A DNA stretch of 64,000 nt from Fibrobacter sp. UWB2 (GCF_002210425.1 NZ_MWQK01000001.1:1-64000); one strand, 5' to 3'. Positions 42,987 to 52,922 are shown, numbered from the stretch's first letter. The notes: generated by a model not told the origin, from the sequence alone. Numbers and translations: made by a program.

Positions 42987-43841
42987 TTATTGCATAAGGC
43001 TTGTCAGGGAGAGCGCCGTCGTTCTTTCGGTACTGCTCTTGACAATGTCCGCAATCGTCTGGCGGGCTTCTTCGCCTTCGGGGGCGGGGTAGAGGGGGTA
43101 CACGTGTCCCAGTTCTTCGCCGACGTGGAGCGTGACGGATACGCCTGCCGCCTTCATTTTTTCACCGCAATTGACGATGTCGGGGTAGAAAACTTCCCAA
43201 GTGCCGACGAAAATGTCGGTGGGCGGGAGCCCCTGCATGTTGCCGTAGAGTGGCGAAACCATCGGGTCATGCGCATCCATGCCGTTAGCCCAAGAAAGAC
43301 CAAATTGATGCAGTTCGTCAATATGAAGCCAGTTGTCGTATTCTGCAATGGATTCGTCGCCACCCGTGATGTCGACCCAGGGTGAAATTAAGATGAGGTG
43401 CATGGGCGAGGGGAGCGACTGCTCTTGGATTTCTTCAGCGAGCGCAAGTGAAAAACCGCCACCGGCACTGTCTCCCATGATGATGATTTTGCTTGCGGGG
43501 AAGCGTTTCAAGAGTTCGCTGTAGAGCTTTAATACGAGTGCATGGGCTTCGAGCGCCGTATGTTCCGGCAAAAGGGGGTAGTCCGGCATGACAAAACCGC
43601 AACCTGTTGCCTTTGATATTTCAGAAAGAATTTTCCAGTGGGATGGCGTAATGCCTTGCCTGTAGGCTCCGCCGTGGAGGTAGAGAATGACGGGCTTGGT
43701 TTCGTCTGCGGCCGCCATCTCGTAAACGTGCATGCTCTCGATTTGGTATTCTTTTACGGGGCGCTTGTAGACGCTCACCAATGAGACTATTGCTACGAGC
43801 GCGAGCAACAAACAGGGCACGAATATCTTTGCAAATTTCAT
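42987..43841 (-). CDS. Alpha/beta hydrolase, hormone-sensitive-lipase type esterase
   Basis: A 284-residue esterase. N-terminal membrane or signal segment (FAKIFVPCLLLALVAIVSLV), then YLHGGAYRQG (oxyanion HGG), GDSAGGGFSLALAEE with the nucleophile Ser in GDSAG, and the late Asp/His (EELGHVYPLY). It is probably exported or anchored. The substrate is not defined; acetyl-xylan or small esters are plausible in a fibre degrader. The ATG at 43841 sits right after a repeat-containing leader. Confidence 0.8.
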   Translation of the reverse strand: MKFAKIFVPCLLLALVAIVSLVSVYKRPVKEYQIESMHVYEMAAADETKPVILYLHGGAYRQGITPSHWKILSEISKATGCGFVMPDYPLLPEHTALEAHALVLKLYSELLKRFPASKIIIMGDSAGGGFSLALAEEIQEQSLPSPMHLILISPWVDITGGDESIAEYDNWLHIDELHQFGLSWANGMDAHDPMVSPLYGNMQGLPPTDIFVGTWEVFYPDIVNCGEKMKAAGVSVTLHVGEELGHVYPLYPAPEGEEARQTIADIVKSSTERTTALSLTSLMQ

Positions 43842-43913
43842 ACGAGGGGCCAATACACCAAAGTTCTCGACAATATACTTTTTCCGTCGTGTAAACTCAA
43901 GTAAAAAAAAGAA

Positions 43914-43985
43914 GACCCCGCAATAGTGTGCGGGGCGACAATTCACTGGATCCCCTCCCGCGCTACGCTTGGTCGAGGATGACAA
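43914..43985. repeat. Composite palindromic repeat, second copy
   Basis: ACCCCGC-AATAGTGT-GCGGGG (43915-43934) followed by GGATCCCCTCCC, CGCGCTACGC and TTGGTCGAGGATGAC. The order of modules is the same as at 41552-41628. Confidence 0.65.
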
Positions 43986-43994
43986 GCCTGATTA

Positions 43995-44684
43995 CTAGAA
44001 TTCGATCAAGCCCTTGGCTTCGTCAGCGAGGATGACTTTCGTTGCCATGTTGATGAACAGGCCGTGTCCGACGATACCCACGATGTGTTCCAGATCACGG
44101 GCGAGCTTGTTCGGGTCTGCAATGGGAGCGAACTTCGCATCGGCGATGAGGTTACCGCTGTCGCTAATCACCGGACCGTCCTTGCCGGGAGCGCCCATGC
44201 GAACTTTGACTTCGCCACCGAGCTTTTTCACGCGTTCTGTGACGACGGCGATAGCGCCCGGGATGATTTCAAGAGGGACGGCGAACTTGGTGCCGAGCTG
44301 CTGCACGGCCTTGCCGGAGTCAGCGATAATCACGTAGTTGTCCGTCATGGAGGCTACAATCTTTTCGAGGAGGTGTGCGGCTCCGCGTCCCTTGATTAGG
44401 TTGCGGTTCGGGTCGATTTCGTCGGCGCCGTCAATCACCATGTCGAGGTGGCTCACTTCGCCCATTTCCTTGAGCGGGATGCCGAGGCTACGGCATTGGA
44501 GTGTGGTGCTCCAGCTGGTCGAAACGCCCGTCACGTGGATGCCTTCGGTCTTGATGCGTTCGGCAAGGCGGTTCACCATGTGAGCTGCCGTGCTGCCTGT
44601 GCCGAGACCGACAATCATTCCGTCCTTGATCATGTCTGCGGCGCGAACGCCTGCAGCCTTCTTGAGTTCGTCCATCGATGCCAT
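43995..44684 (-). CDS. rpiA: Ribose-5-phosphate isomerase A
   Basis: A 229-residue isomerase of the pentose phosphate pathway. It has MIVGLGTGSTAAHMV (phosphate loop), DMVIDGADEIDPNRNLIKGRG with catalytic Asp/Glu, and GAAHLLEKIVASMTDNYVII. The start at 44684 is chosen because AAAGGAG lies nine bases upstream; the ATG at 44693 would abut it. It shares one base with the slyD stop (TAATG). Confidence 0.93.
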   Translation of the reverse strand: MASMDELKKAAGVRAADMIKDGMIVGLGTGSTAAHMVNRLAERIKTEGIHVTGVSTSWSTTLQCRSLGIPLKEMGEVSHLDMVIDGADEIDPNRNLIKGRGAAHLLEKIVASMTDNYVIIADSGKAVQQLGTKFAVPLEIIPGAIAVVTERVKKLGGEVKVRMGAPGKDGPVISDSGNLIADAKFAPIADPNKLARDLEHIVGIVGHGLFINMATKVILADEAKGLIEF

Positions 44685-45316
44685 TAGCGCCATCTCCTTT
44701 CGTTTGAATCAAAATTGTCGTCGCCCATGCGATTGTCGTAACTGTCGTAGTTATCGTATCCGTCGTTAAATTCGTCTTCATCCGGGAAGCCGGACTCCTG
44801 TTCGGTGAAACTTGCTTCGACGATGTCTACAACTTCGACGTTAAAAATCAAATCCTTGCCTGCAAACGGGTGGTTCCCGTCCACAATCACGGTGTCTTCG
44901 AGAATTTCCTTGATGGTGTAAATGCCGTCGCACTGGTCGTCATCGCCATCCAGGTTCAAGTCGTTTACAAATTCCTCGGCGGAGTCCGGTAACTGGAATT
45001 CGCGCATGTCGTTATCCTGGTACATTTCAAGTTCCATGCCGAGCCAGAGCTCTCCGACGTCGCGGAGTTCTTCTTTCGGGACCGTGAGGATAAGGTCCTT
45101 GCGGTATTCGCCGTAACCGAGATTTGCCGGAATGCTCACCGTAAATTTTTCGCCCAGACGACGCCCCGTCAATGCGTCTTCGAGTCCGGGAATGATATTG
45201 TTGTATCCGTGGATGTACACGAACGGTTGGGAGGCGGGAACTTCTTCAAGAATTCGCTTGCCTTCTCTGAGGGTGTAGGCTATGCTCACCTTCATCTTGT
45301 CTTGAATGACTACCAT
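44684..45316 (-). CDS. slyD: FKBP-type peptidyl-prolyl isomerase, SlyD-like
   Basis: A 210-residue prolyl isomerase and chaperone. The FKBP core is split by an IF (insert-in-flap) domain: YIHGYNNIIPGLEDALTGRR, SIPANLGYGEYRKDL, then VDGNHPFAGKDLIFNVEVVD, the SlyD pattern. The C-terminal tail is acidic and Asn/Asp/Tyr-rich (NDGYDNYDSYDNRMGDD) and lacks the His/Cys metal-binding residues of E. coli SlyD. MKVSIAYTL seven codons in is an alternative start. It is co-transcribed with rpiA. Confidence 0.88.
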   Translation of the reverse strand: MVVIQDKMKVSIAYTLREGKRILEEVPASQPFVYIHGYNNIIPGLEDALTGRRLGEKFTVSIPANLGYGEYRKDLILTVPKEELRDVGELWLGMELEMYQDNDMREFQLPDSAEEFVNDLNLDGDDDQCDGIYTIKEILEDTVIVDGNHPFAGKDLIFNVEVVDIVEASFTEQESGFPDEDEFNDGYDNYDSYDNRMGDDNFDSNERRWR

Positions 45317-45373
45317 ACATGCCCAAATGTAGTAAAATTGGTCAATTTCGCCACTTATATTAAATTGTTTTTC

Positions 45374-45379
45374 TAAATT
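45374..45379 (+). promoter_or_regulatory. -10-like box of the phosphoesterase-rlmH-folA run
   Basis: TAAATT ends six bases before the ATG at 45386; no ribosome site between. Confidence 0.4.
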
Positions 45380-45385
45380 ACGGGC

Positions 45386-46114
45386 ATGCTTTACGGTATT
45401 TGTTCAGATATCCATTCCAATGCCACTGCTTTTGAGGCTGTGCTCCAGTCCATGCGCGAAAATGGCGTGGAACGGAGAGTATGCCTTGGTGATATTGTGG
45501 GATATGGCGTTGATACCGATGAGTGCGTCAATTTGGTTAAAGAGAACATGGATGTGTGCCTGATCGGGAACCATGATAGCGTGGCAGTCCGGTACGAATC
45601 CAGCGCCGGGTTCAACCCGTACGCGAAGCAGGCGATTGAATGGACCCAGAAGAATCTCTCCAAGGAGTCCGTGTCGTTTATCCGCTCGCTCCCGTACATC
45701 CAGGAAGAAAACGATATCTGCTTTGTGCATGCGTCGCCCTTGTCTCCGGCAGATTGGGTCTATGTGACCGATCTCGAGGATGCGCTGAACGCTTTCGACC
45801 ATTTCTCGGAGCGTTACTGCTTTGTGGGACATACGCATAGCCCGGTCATCATTGCTAGCCGCCCTTTGGCGATCCCGAAGATTCTGGACGAGTACGAGTA
45901 CGTGATTGCGAATACCGAACGCTTGCTGGTGAACGTCGGCAGTGTGGGGCAGCCCCGCGATCGCGACCCGAGAGCCTGCTGGTGCCTGCTCGATACCGAG
46001 ACCAAGTGCGTGCGGCTCATCCGAGTGGAATACGACATCCGCGAGACGCAGAACCGCATGAAAAAGCAGGGGATGCCCTCGTTCCTGATTGACCGACTAT
46101 CGGTGGGGCGTTAG
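45386..46114 (+). CDS. Metallophosphoesterase (YfcE/diadenosine-type)
   Basis: A 242-residue calcineurin-like phosphoesterase. It has the metal-binding motifs GICSDIHSNATA, CLGDIVGYG, LIGNHDSVAV, FVHASP and FVGHTHSP in order. Soluble and single-domain. The natural substrate is unknown. It begins a three-gene run with rlmH (0 bp gap) and folA. Confidence 0.85.
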   Translation: MLYGICSDIHSNATAFEAVLQSMRENGVERRVCLGDIVGYGVDTDECVNLVKENMDVCLIGNHDSVAVRYESSAGFNPYAKQAIEWTQKNLSKESVSFIRSLPYIQEENDICFVHASPLSPADWVYVTDLEDALNAFDHFSERYCFVGHTHSPVIIASRPLAIPKILDEYEYVIANTERLLVNVGSVGQPRDRDPRACWCLLDTETKCVRLIRVEYDIRETQNRMKKQGMPSFLIDRLSVGR

Positions 46115-46576
46115 ATGAAGTGGGTGTTGGCGGTGTTTGGTAAGGCTGGTTCCCCGTTCATTGCGGACGAGGTGGAAAAGTATGTGAAGCGTTTGCGCGG
46201 TTCCGCGATGCCACTGGAAGTGGTGGAGCTCAAGGAATCGAAAATTGACGACCACGCCCAGGCGCTTGCCCAAGAAGCTGCCCTTTTCGAAAAAAAATTC
46301 CCGCGTAACGAGTACCGCCGAGTGATCCTCTCCGAAGAGGGCAAGCTCATGACGACGGTGAAGCTTGCCGATACGTTACAGGCCCGCTTTACGGGAAATA
46401 TTGTGTTTTTGATTGGCTCTGCGTACGGTATCGACGAGAACTTGAAAAAGTCCGCCGACTTGCTCTTGAGCCTTTCTCCATTGACTTTTACCCACGACCA
46501 CGCCAGGATTATTACGGTGGAACAGCTCTACCGCGTCCAGATGGTCATGCAAAACCACCCATATCATCACCGATGA
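46115..46576 (+). CDS. rlmH: 23S rRNA pseudouridine-1915 N3-methyltransferase RlmH
   Basis: A 153-residue SPOUT methyltransferase acting on helix 69 of 23S rRNA. It has the C-terminal knot FLIGSAYGIDENLKKSADLL and the end LSLSPLTFTHDHARIITVEQ with LYRVQMVMQNHPYHH, both close to the RlmH signature. It starts directly after the phosphoesterase stop and overlaps folA by four bases. Confidence 0.93.
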   Translation: MKWVLAVFGKAGSPFIADEVEKYVKRLRGSAMPLEVVELKESKIDDHAQALAQEAALFEKKFPRNEYRRVILSEEGKLMTTVKLADTLQARFTGNIVFLIGSAYGIDENLKKSADLLLSLSPLTFTHDHARIITVEQLYRVQMVMQNHPYHHR

Positions 46577-47076
46577 GACGAGAGATGTTAATTTCTGCAA
46601 TTGTAGCGGTTTCTGAAAACAATGTCATCGGGCGTGACGGTCACTTGCCGTGGCACCTTTCTGCTGACCTCAAGCGATTCAAGGCGATTACTACGGGGCA
46701 TGCCATCATCCTCGGTCGCAAGAACTACGACGATATCGGCCGCCCGCTTCCGAACCGCACGAACTACGTGCTCACCCGTAACAAGGATTTCCAGGCTCCG
46801 GGCTGCATCGTCTGCTCGTCGCTCGGTGAGGCTATCGAGGCTGCCCGCGCCGCAGGCGAGACGGAATGCTTCGTCATTGGTGGTGCTGCCGTGTACCGCG
46901 AAGCGATGCCGCTGGTTGAAAAGCTCTATTTGACGAGAGTTTTGTCGCATGTGGAAGGCGATGTCTTCTTCCCGGAGTGGAACGATAAGTTCCAGAAAGA
47001 AAGCGAAGAATCTTTCCCGGCAGACGAAAAAAACGATTTCCCGACAACCTTTGAAATTTGGGTACGAAAAAAATAA
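46573..47076 (+). CDS. folA: Dihydrofolate reductase
   Basis: A 167-residue DHFR that reduces dihydrofolate with NADPH. It has ISAIVAVSENNVIGRDGHLPWHL with the Trp-His-Leu loop, DLKRFKAITTGHAIILGRKNYDDIGRPLPNR, and FVIGGAAVYREAMP (GG cofactor turn). The ATG at 46573 overlaps the rlmH TGA. An ATG at 46585 (MLISAIVAV) is closer to the usual family start. Confidence 0.93.
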   Translation: MRREMLISAIVAVSENNVIGRDGHLPWHLSADLKRFKAITTGHAIILGRKNYDDIGRPLPNRTNYVLTRNKDFQAPGCIVCSSLGEAIEAARAAGETECFVIGGAAVYREAMPLVEKLYLTRVLSHVEGDVFFPEWNDKFQKESEESFPADEKNDFPTTFEIWVRKK

Positions 47077-47115
47077 GGTTCTATTGCCCTTAGAATAACT
47101 TATTATATACTAGAG

Positions 47116-48807
47116 ATGTTGTTGAGGAATGGAAAGAAAATACTTAGACTTCTCATTGCAGTGCTTGCCGCTGTAGTGGTTGTTCTATTTGTTGTCAGTT
47201 TTAACGGCATGTGCCGTCATGGTTCGTGCAACAATGTCATCGCGCTTAACGATGGCTGGTCCATTTCTTTTGGCGGCATTCATCTTCCGCCGATGGAACA
47301 TGTCTCTGATTTCCGAGTTCCCTCAAATATTCAGCCCGGCGATACGATTATCTACGAGCGCGACATGCGAAACGATTCGATTCCCTTGCCGACAACGCTC
47401 CGATTCCATGCGTATCACGTTGCAGTAGCTGTCTATGTTGACAGTGTTTGCTATTACCGTTATGGTTTTGAACGCTTTAAAGAGGGAAAACTGGTCGGTA
47501 GCGGCATCCATCTCGTGAATATGCCGGAATTTCTTGACGACCATGTCATTCGCGTGGTGACGATTGTGACCGAAAAAGCGGCCGCAAAATCTGTGGCGCA
47601 GATTGAACTTTTGCGTTCAAATAGCATGACAGACTATTTTTCGCAAAATTCCGATTCTATCACCATTGGCATATTCCTGATGTTCTTTGGGATGATAGCC
47701 TTTATTACAGGCTGCTGTGCCGTCGGCTTTGACAGGGCTTATTACCGCCTTGTTCTGATTGGCTTGTTTGCTGGTTTGATGGGACTTTGGACGCTGAATT
47801 ACGCGAAGGGTATCCAGATTGTTTCCACGAACTATGCGCTGGATACGACGCTGGAATACGTTTCGCTTTACCTCGCTGCGATTCCGTTTGGGCTTTTGAT
47901 TATCAATATGCGTGCGGGCAAGATTTCGACCTGGAAGTTGAACGTGCTGAAAGTCATTGTCGGCTTTGGTGTGCTGTTCTTCTTGGTAACGACGATTTTG
48001 CATGTGACCGATATTGCGCATTACCCGACGTTCTTGCTCATTTACCATAGCTATATCTTTGTTTCGTTCCTGTTCATGGTATTCTTCAAGGTCCTTTATG
48101 ACCGCGGTGCCGGATTGCAAGAGAAAATTCTTGCGTCGGGAACGGTGGTGTTTGTGCTGTTTGGCATTGCCGATTTGTTCCGCTATAATGTGCAGAACTT
48201 GTTTGGCATGGAAAAATCCTTCTTGGATGCGACTTGCCTCCCGGTCGGTACGCTCCTGTTCATCTTGTTCTTGATGGTGGGCTATCTTGTCTACATGTAC
48301 GAGGAACTCATGGACAAGACTGAAAAGGAAGTGCTCCGCCAGATTGCTTATCGCGATGCCTTGACTGGCATTTATAACCGTGCAAAGTGCGAACACATTT
48401 TTGAAGTGCTCAACCGCGATGATAGCGACTATGCTATTGTGAGTATCGACGTGAACGGCCTCAAGTATGTGAATGACCACTTTGGACATTCTACAGGCGA
48501 TAAGCTTTTGTGCGCCTTCGCCGACGTGTTCAAGAACGCGTTTAACGGCATCGGGACTACAATCCGCATGGGCGGTGACGAGTTTGTGGCGATTGTTCGT
48601 GCAGAACATCTTTCTGATTTGAATACGGCGTTAAAGACAATGGTGCTCTTGGAAAAAGAGGCCAAGTTGCCGATTGCATTGAACGTCGCTTACGGTTACT
48701 CCGTGCGCCGTCGCGGTGATGCCGTGACTGCAATGGACGTTTATCGCATGGCCGATGCAAACATGTACGCCATGAAGCTCGCCTCTAAGCAACAGCGAAT
48801 GGCATAA
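47116..48807 (+). CDS. Membrane diguanylate cyclase (7TM-DISM-like sensor + GGDEF)
   Basis: A 563-residue sensor. N-terminal helix, then an extracytoplasmic beta domain of about 160 residues (to about 175). About seven hydrophobic helices (186-400, including IGIFLMFFGMIAFITGCCAV) follow, and a GGDEF domain from about 420. The active motif is MGGDEF, with YRDALTGIYNRAKCEH and DVNGLKYVNDHFGHSTGD before it, so it should make c-di-GMP. The layout is like 7TMR-DISMED proteins; the ligand is unknown. No RxxD inhibitory site is seen five residues before GGDEF. Confidence 0.85.
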   Translation: MLLRNGKKILRLLIAVLAAVVVVLFVVSFNGMCRHGSCNNVIALNDGWSISFGGIHLPPMEHVSDFRVPSNIQPGDTIIYERDMRNDSIPLPTTLRFHAYHVAVAVYVDSVCYYRYGFERFKEGKLVGSGIHLVNMPEFLDDHVIRVVTIVTEKAAAKSVAQIELLRSNSMTDYFSQNSDSITIGIFLMFFGMIAFITGCCAVGFDRAYYRLVLIGLFAGLMGLWTLNYAKGIQIVSTNYALDTTLEYVSLYLAAIPFGLLIINMRAGKISTWKLNVLKVIVGFGVLFFLVTTILHVTDIAHYPTFLLIYHSYIFVSFLFMVFFKVLYDRGAGLQEKILASGTVVFVLFGIADLFRYNVQNLFGMEKSFLDATCLPVGTLLFILFLMVGYLVYMYEELMDKTEKEVLRQIAYRDALTGIYNRAKCEHIFEVLNRDDSDYAIVSIDVNGLKYVNDHFGHSTGDKLLCAFADVFKNAFNGIGTTIRMGGDEFVAIVRAEHLSDLNTALKTMVLLEKEAKLPIALNVAYGYSVRRRGDAVTAMDVYRMADANMYAMKLASKQQRMA

Positions 48808-48901
48808 TTAGAACTTAGATCTTTGAAAATCTGCCAACTAAGTTCTGCTAACTAAGTTCTATAAAACTTTTCTTTCGCACATTTTTTTGATTAGATTTTG
48901 A

Positions 48902-50188
48902 ATGATGATTGAGTTCAATATCTTTTATAAGCTTGCGGCGGCGCTGGGTATCGGTTTTATTATCGGTATGCAGCGTGAAAACTCGTATTCCCGCAATAAT
49001 TCAAGGCACCCCGCTGGGCTGTGCTCGTTTTCGATTGTAAGCCTTTGTGGCGCCTTGTCCTGCTACCTGGGCGACTTGATGGAATCGATCGTTCCCTTTG
49101 TCGTCGGGCTTGTGATTGTCGGGCTTTTGCTAGTGGCAAGTCATATTGCGTACGGTCTTTCGAATCAGAATAATGGCGGGCCTGCGGGCGTCACGACGAG
49201 TGCGGCACTTATCATGATTTATTTCTTGGGGGCGCTTTGCTGGTACAACCGGCTCTTGGAAGCGTGTATTCTCATGATTGTGCTTTTGTGGCTGTTGGCG
49301 GTCAAGCGTCAGCTTCACGATTTTGCGAAAAAGATTTCGACTGAGGACATTATCGCGACTGTCAAGTTTGCGGTGATTTCTCTCATGATTTTGCCGTTCT
49401 TGCCGAACCGCTCATTTGGTCCGCCGGGGCTCGAGGTTTTGAACCCGCATACGATTTGGCTCTTTGTCGTGTTCATTTGCGGCATTGGCTTTGTGGGCTA
49501 TGTGCTCATCAAGCTTGTTGGGCCGGGCAAGGGCATTTGGCTCACGGGACTTTTGGGCGGGCTTGCGAGCAGTACCGCACTCACGCTGAATTTGGCGGGC
49601 CGTAGCGTCGATAACGAACAGTATGCGGCGGACTTCACGCTAGGCATTGTGCTCAGCTGGTCGGTGATGTATGCGCGACTCTACCTCATTTGCATATTCC
49701 TGATGCCGTCGCTTGCGCTTCCGCTTTTGGCTCCTCTCCTTGTGCCTGTGGTGCCGGGGCTTGGCTATGCGGGGTACTTGAAGCTTCGTGAATCCAAGGA
49801 TCATCGTCAGAAAACAACTGATTTTAACAACCCGTTCAAGTTGTTGCCGGCAATTAAGTTTGGCTTGGTCTTTACGGTGGTCATGTTCATCGCGAATGCG
49901 GCTCATGCGTACTTTGGCTCGGGCGCGTTGATGATTTGTAGCTTCTTGGGCGGTGCTGCTGAAATGGATGCGGTGGCGTTCTCGCTCATCGACATGTGCC
50001 GAAAGGCGACTCTTGAACACCACAACCTGATTTTGGCGCTCCTTTTTGCGAGCCTTGCCAATACGCTTACCAAGGGCTGCATGGTGTATTTTCTTGGGTC
50101 TAAGTCCATGCGAGGCCCGATTCTCCCGGCGGTGGGGCTTATCTGCGGCGTGTCCGTAGTGATGATTGGAATTTATTCGGTGGTATAA
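48902..50188 (+). CDS. MgtC/SapB-DUF4010 family membrane protein
   Basis: A 428-residue membrane protein with about eleven hydrophobic segments. It starts with an MgtC-like part (LAAALGIGFIIGMQRENSYS, AGLCSFSIVSLCGALSCYLG) and continues into DUF4010 (GPGKGIWLTGLLGGLASSTALTLNLAGRS and GALMICSFLGGAAEMDAVAF). Function is unknown in this family; a transport role is assumed. It ends 1 bp before thiD. Confidence 0.8.
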   Translation: MMIEFNIFYKLAAALGIGFIIGMQRENSYSRNNSRHPAGLCSFSIVSLCGALSCYLGDLMESIVPFVVGLVIVGLLLVASHIAYGLSNQNNGGPAGVTTSAALIMIYFLGALCWYNRLLEACILMIVLLWLLAVKRQLHDFAKKISTEDIIATVKFAVISLMILPFLPNRSFGPPGLEVLNPHTIWLFVVFICGIGFVGYVLIKLVGPGKGIWLTGLLGGLASSTALTLNLAGRSVDNEQYAADFTLGIVLSWSVMYARLYLICIFLMPSLALPLLAPLLVPVVPGLGYAGYLKLRESKDHRQKTTDFNNPFKLLPAIKFGLVFTVVMFIANAAHAYFGSGALMICSFLGGAAEMDAVAFSLIDMCRKATLEHHNLILALLFASLANTLTKGCMVYFLGSKSMRGPILPAVGLICGVSVVMIGIYSVV

Positions 50189-50189
50189 A

Positions 50190-50942
50190 ATGTCTGAAAA
50201 AATGAATTTTGCATTGACTATCGCAGGCTTCGATGGCTCTGCGGGCGCTGGAATTTTAGCGGATGTTAAGACGATGGCGCATTTTGGCGTGTACTGTGAA
50301 TCTGTATGTACTGCACTCACACAACAGAACGAAGATGAATTTGTGGCGCCTGGCTGGGTAATTTGGGAACGCATCGAAGCGCAACTTGAAACGTTGTTTG
50401 CCAAGCGCCAGTTCAAGTTCGTGAAAATCGGACTTGTCGAAAAGGCTAAAGTTTTACAGCGAATTGTTGAATTTGTCCGTGAAAAATCTCCGGATGCTTA
50501 CATTATTTGGGATCCGATTGCAAGCGCTTCGGCGGGCTTCCACTTTATGCGCTCGGCAGAACGCGATGAATTTATGCCGGTGATGAAGAAGATTGATTTG
50601 GTCACGCCGAATCTGGACGAGTTCGGATTCTTGGGATTTGAACAGGCCGCTTCTCGCGGAAAGTTTGAATTCGGGAAAGATTTCGCCTTGCTTTTGAAGG
50701 GCGGCCATTCAAAAGATGACGAAGCCGTTGATACATTGTGGGATAGGGATCGTAAACAGTACAAGTTCACAAGTCCGCGAATCCCGGGGAATGGCAAACA
50801 TGGTACTGGCTGCCATCTGTCATCGGCAATTTTGGCGAATCTCGCGATTGGCCATACGCTGCCGGAATCTTGCCAAATTGCGAAAGATTACCTCACCGAG
50901 CTATTGCAAAGTGGGGACGGGCGATTGGCGAAAGATATTTAA
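50190..50942 (+). CDS. thiD: Hydroxymethylpyrimidine (phosphomethylpyrimidine) kinase
   Basis: A 250-residue ribokinase-like kinase in thiamine synthesis. It has TIAGFDGSAGAGILADVKTM (HMP-binding Gly-rich start), SVCTALTQQNE, WDPIASASAG and the C-terminal GNGKHGTGCHLSSAILANLA with the anion-hole GTGC. It lacks the usual VMV-A-G wording but keeps the catalytic Cys. The start has no ribosome site but follows the previous stop closely. Confidence 0.85.
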   Translation: MSEKMNFALTIAGFDGSAGAGILADVKTMAHFGVYCESVCTALTQQNEDEFVAPGWVIWERIEAQLETLFAKRQFKFVKIGLVEKAKVLQRIVEFVREKSPDAYIIWDPIASASAGFHFMRSAERDEFMPVMKKIDLVTPNLDEFGFLGFEQAASRGKFEFGKDFALLLKGGHSKDDEAVDTLWDRDRKQYKFTSPRIPGNGKHGTGCHLSSAILANLAIGHTLPESCQIAKDYLTELLQSGDGRLAKDI

Positions 50943-50946
50943 ACTG

Positions 50947-50976
50947 AAAAAAAAGCACCCCGAAGGGTGCTTTTTT
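50947..50976. terminator. Bidirectional terminator
   Basis: AAAAGCACCC-CGAA-GGGTGCTTTT with A and T tracts, between convergent thiD and typA. Confidence 0.9.
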
Positions 50977-50995
50977 AATGTCTGTAGAATGCTGA

Positions 50996-52831
50996 TTAAT
51001 CGTCATCTTCAGCCGGCTTCTTGGACATCTGCTTACGCTTGATCGGATCGAGCTCGGTCTTGCGGATGCGGAGCACTTCCGGAGTGACTTCGATGCATTC
51101 GTCTTCGTTGATGAAGGTGACGCATTCTTCCAAAGTCATGCGGCGGTACGGCGTGAGCTGGATCATGTCGTCAGCGGACTTCGAACGCATGTTGGTGAGG
51201 TGCTTGCCCTTCGTGACGTTCACGGTGATATCGACGTCGCGGTTGTGTTCGCCCACGATCATGCCCGGATAAACTTCGGCACCCGGACCAATGATGAGGT
51301 AGCCACGATCTTCCAAGTTGGAAAGTGCATAGCTTGCTGCTTCGCCCGGTTCCTTGGCGATGAGTACACCGTTGATACGAGACGGAATTTCTCCCTTGTA
51401 CGGCTGGTATTCCTTGAAGAAGGACTGCGTCACAGCGTAACCCTTGGAAAGGGAGAGGAGCTTCGGACGGATACCGATAAGGCCACGGGAGGGAACGATA
51501 AATTCGAGAGAAACGCGGTCGTTTTCGTCGGTGGTCATGTTGACCATTTCGCCCTTGCGCTGCTGGATTTCCTGGATGCAGGCGCCGCTGAATTCGTTCG
51601 GAACTTCGACCTTGAAGTCTTCCACCGGTTCAAGGAGTTTGCCGTTTTCGTCGTTCTGGAAAATCACCTGCGGAGAGCCGATGGTGAATTCGTAAAGTTC
51701 ACGGCGCATGTTTTCGACGAGAATCGTGAGGTGCAAAATGCCACGGCCAGAGACCTTGAACGTCGATGCGCCTTCTGCCTTTTCGACGAGGAGGGCGGGG
51801 TCTGCCATGTGGGCTCGTTCCAAACGTTCCTGGAGCTGGTTTCCCGTCATGAACTTTCCACCGTACTTGCCGGCGAGCGGGGAGGTGTTCACCGTGAAGA
51901 GCATGGAGATGGTCGGCGGGTCGATGTGGATACGCGGCAAGTGAATCGGATTACTTGTTGCGCTGAGCGTATCGCCAATGTCAAAGTAATCAAGGCCTGC
52001 GATGAGGATGATTTCGCCCGGACCGGCTTCTTCAATCGGCTTCGGGGTGAGGCCTTCGTAGCGGAGGATCTTCTGCGGGCGGATGGTCTTGACTGTTCCA
52101 TCCGGGAATGCCTGAGCGTAAGTCTGGTTCGGCTTGAACACGCCCTGCTGTACACGACCCACAGCCAAACGGCCGAGGAAGCTCGAGTATTCGAGGGATG
52201 CAATCTGGAGGAGCGGTTCTGCGTTCGGATCGCCCTTCGGAGCCGGGATGCGTTCGATAATCTTGTCCATCAAGATGCTGAAGTCGCCATCCGGGTCTTC
52301 AAGTTCGGCGCGGCAAATGCCCTTACGGCCACTACCGAACACCTTGTCGAAGTCGAGCTGTTCTTCAGATGCATCGAGTTCGCAGAACAGGTCAAAGACC
52401 TTGTCCAAAGCGAGGAGCGGGTTGCAGCCGTCGCGGTCGATCTTGTTCACGACGATGATCGGGGTAAGGCCGAGCTGCAAAGCCTTCTGCGTCACAAAGC
52501 GAGTCTGTGCCATCGGGCCTTCGAATGCGTCAACCACCAGGATAACGCCATCGACAGTACCCAAAACGCGTTCCACCTGGCCACCGAAGTCAGCATGCCC
52601 CGGGGTATCGACGATGTTCACGCGGTATCCCTTGTACATCACGCTCGTGTTCTTGGAGAGGATGGTAATGCCGCGTTCGCGTTCAAGGTTGTCGGAGTCC
52701 ATCACGCGGTCCACGATTTCTTCACCTTCATGGAAGGTACCGCACTGTTTGAGGAGCTGGTTCACCAAGGTTGTTTTACCGTGGTCAACGTGGGCGATGA
52801 TGGCAACGTTTCTGATTTTTGATTGATCCAT
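50996..52831 (-). CDS. typA: Translational GTPase TypA/BipA
   Basis: A 611-residue ribosome-binding GTPase of the EF-G group that helps large-subunit assembly under stress. P-loop [39 protein letters not shown]. Domain III/V blocks include [35 protein letters not shown] and the C-terminal [19 protein letters not shown]. Ends in a Lys/Asp tail. Full family length. Confidence 0.96.
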   Translation of the reverse strand: MDQSKIRNVAIIAHVDHGKTTLVNQLLKQCGTFHEGEEIVDRVMDSDNLERERGITILSKNTSVMYKGYRVNIVDTPGHADFGGQVERVLGTVDGVILVVDAFEGPMAQTRFVTQKALQLGLTPIIVVNKIDRDGCNPLLALDKVFDLFCELDASEEQLDFDKVFGSGRKGICRAELEDPDGDFSILMDKIIERIPAPKGDPNAEPLLQIASLEYSSFLGRLAVGRVQQGVFKPNQTYAQAFPDGTVKTIRPQKILRYEGLTPKPIEEAGPGEIILIAGLDYFDIGDTLSATSNPIHLPRIHIDPPTISMLFTVNTSPLAGKYGGKFMTGNQLQERLERAHMADPALLVEKAEGASTFKVSGRGILHLTILVENMRRELYEFTIGSPQVIFQNDENGKLLEPVEDFKVEVPNEFSGACIQEIQQRKGEMVNMTTDENDRVSLEFIVPSRGLIGIRPKLLSLSKGYAVTQSFFKEYQPYKGEIPSRINGVLIAKEPGEAASYALSNLEDRGYLIIGPGAEVYPGMIVGEHNRDVDITVNVTKGKHLTNMRSKSADDMIQLTPYRRMTLEECVTFINEDECIEVTPEVLRIRKTELDPIKRKQMSKKPAEDDD

Positions 52832-52909
52832 ATTTTACCGTTTGGCTTTAATTTTCGGCGCAAAGATAGAAAAATGAGCGGAAAAATGCAATATTTCCAG
52901 TTCGTATTC

Positions 52910-52915
52910 TATATT
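52910..52915 (+). promoter_or_regulatory. -10-like box of ruvX
   Basis: TATATT ends seven bases before the GTG at 52923. Confidence 0.4.
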
Positions 52916-52922
52916 TAGGGGC

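Noticed and set aside
51200-52822. A 540-codon open frame opposite typA
   Set aside because: Antisense shadow of a highly conserved gene.
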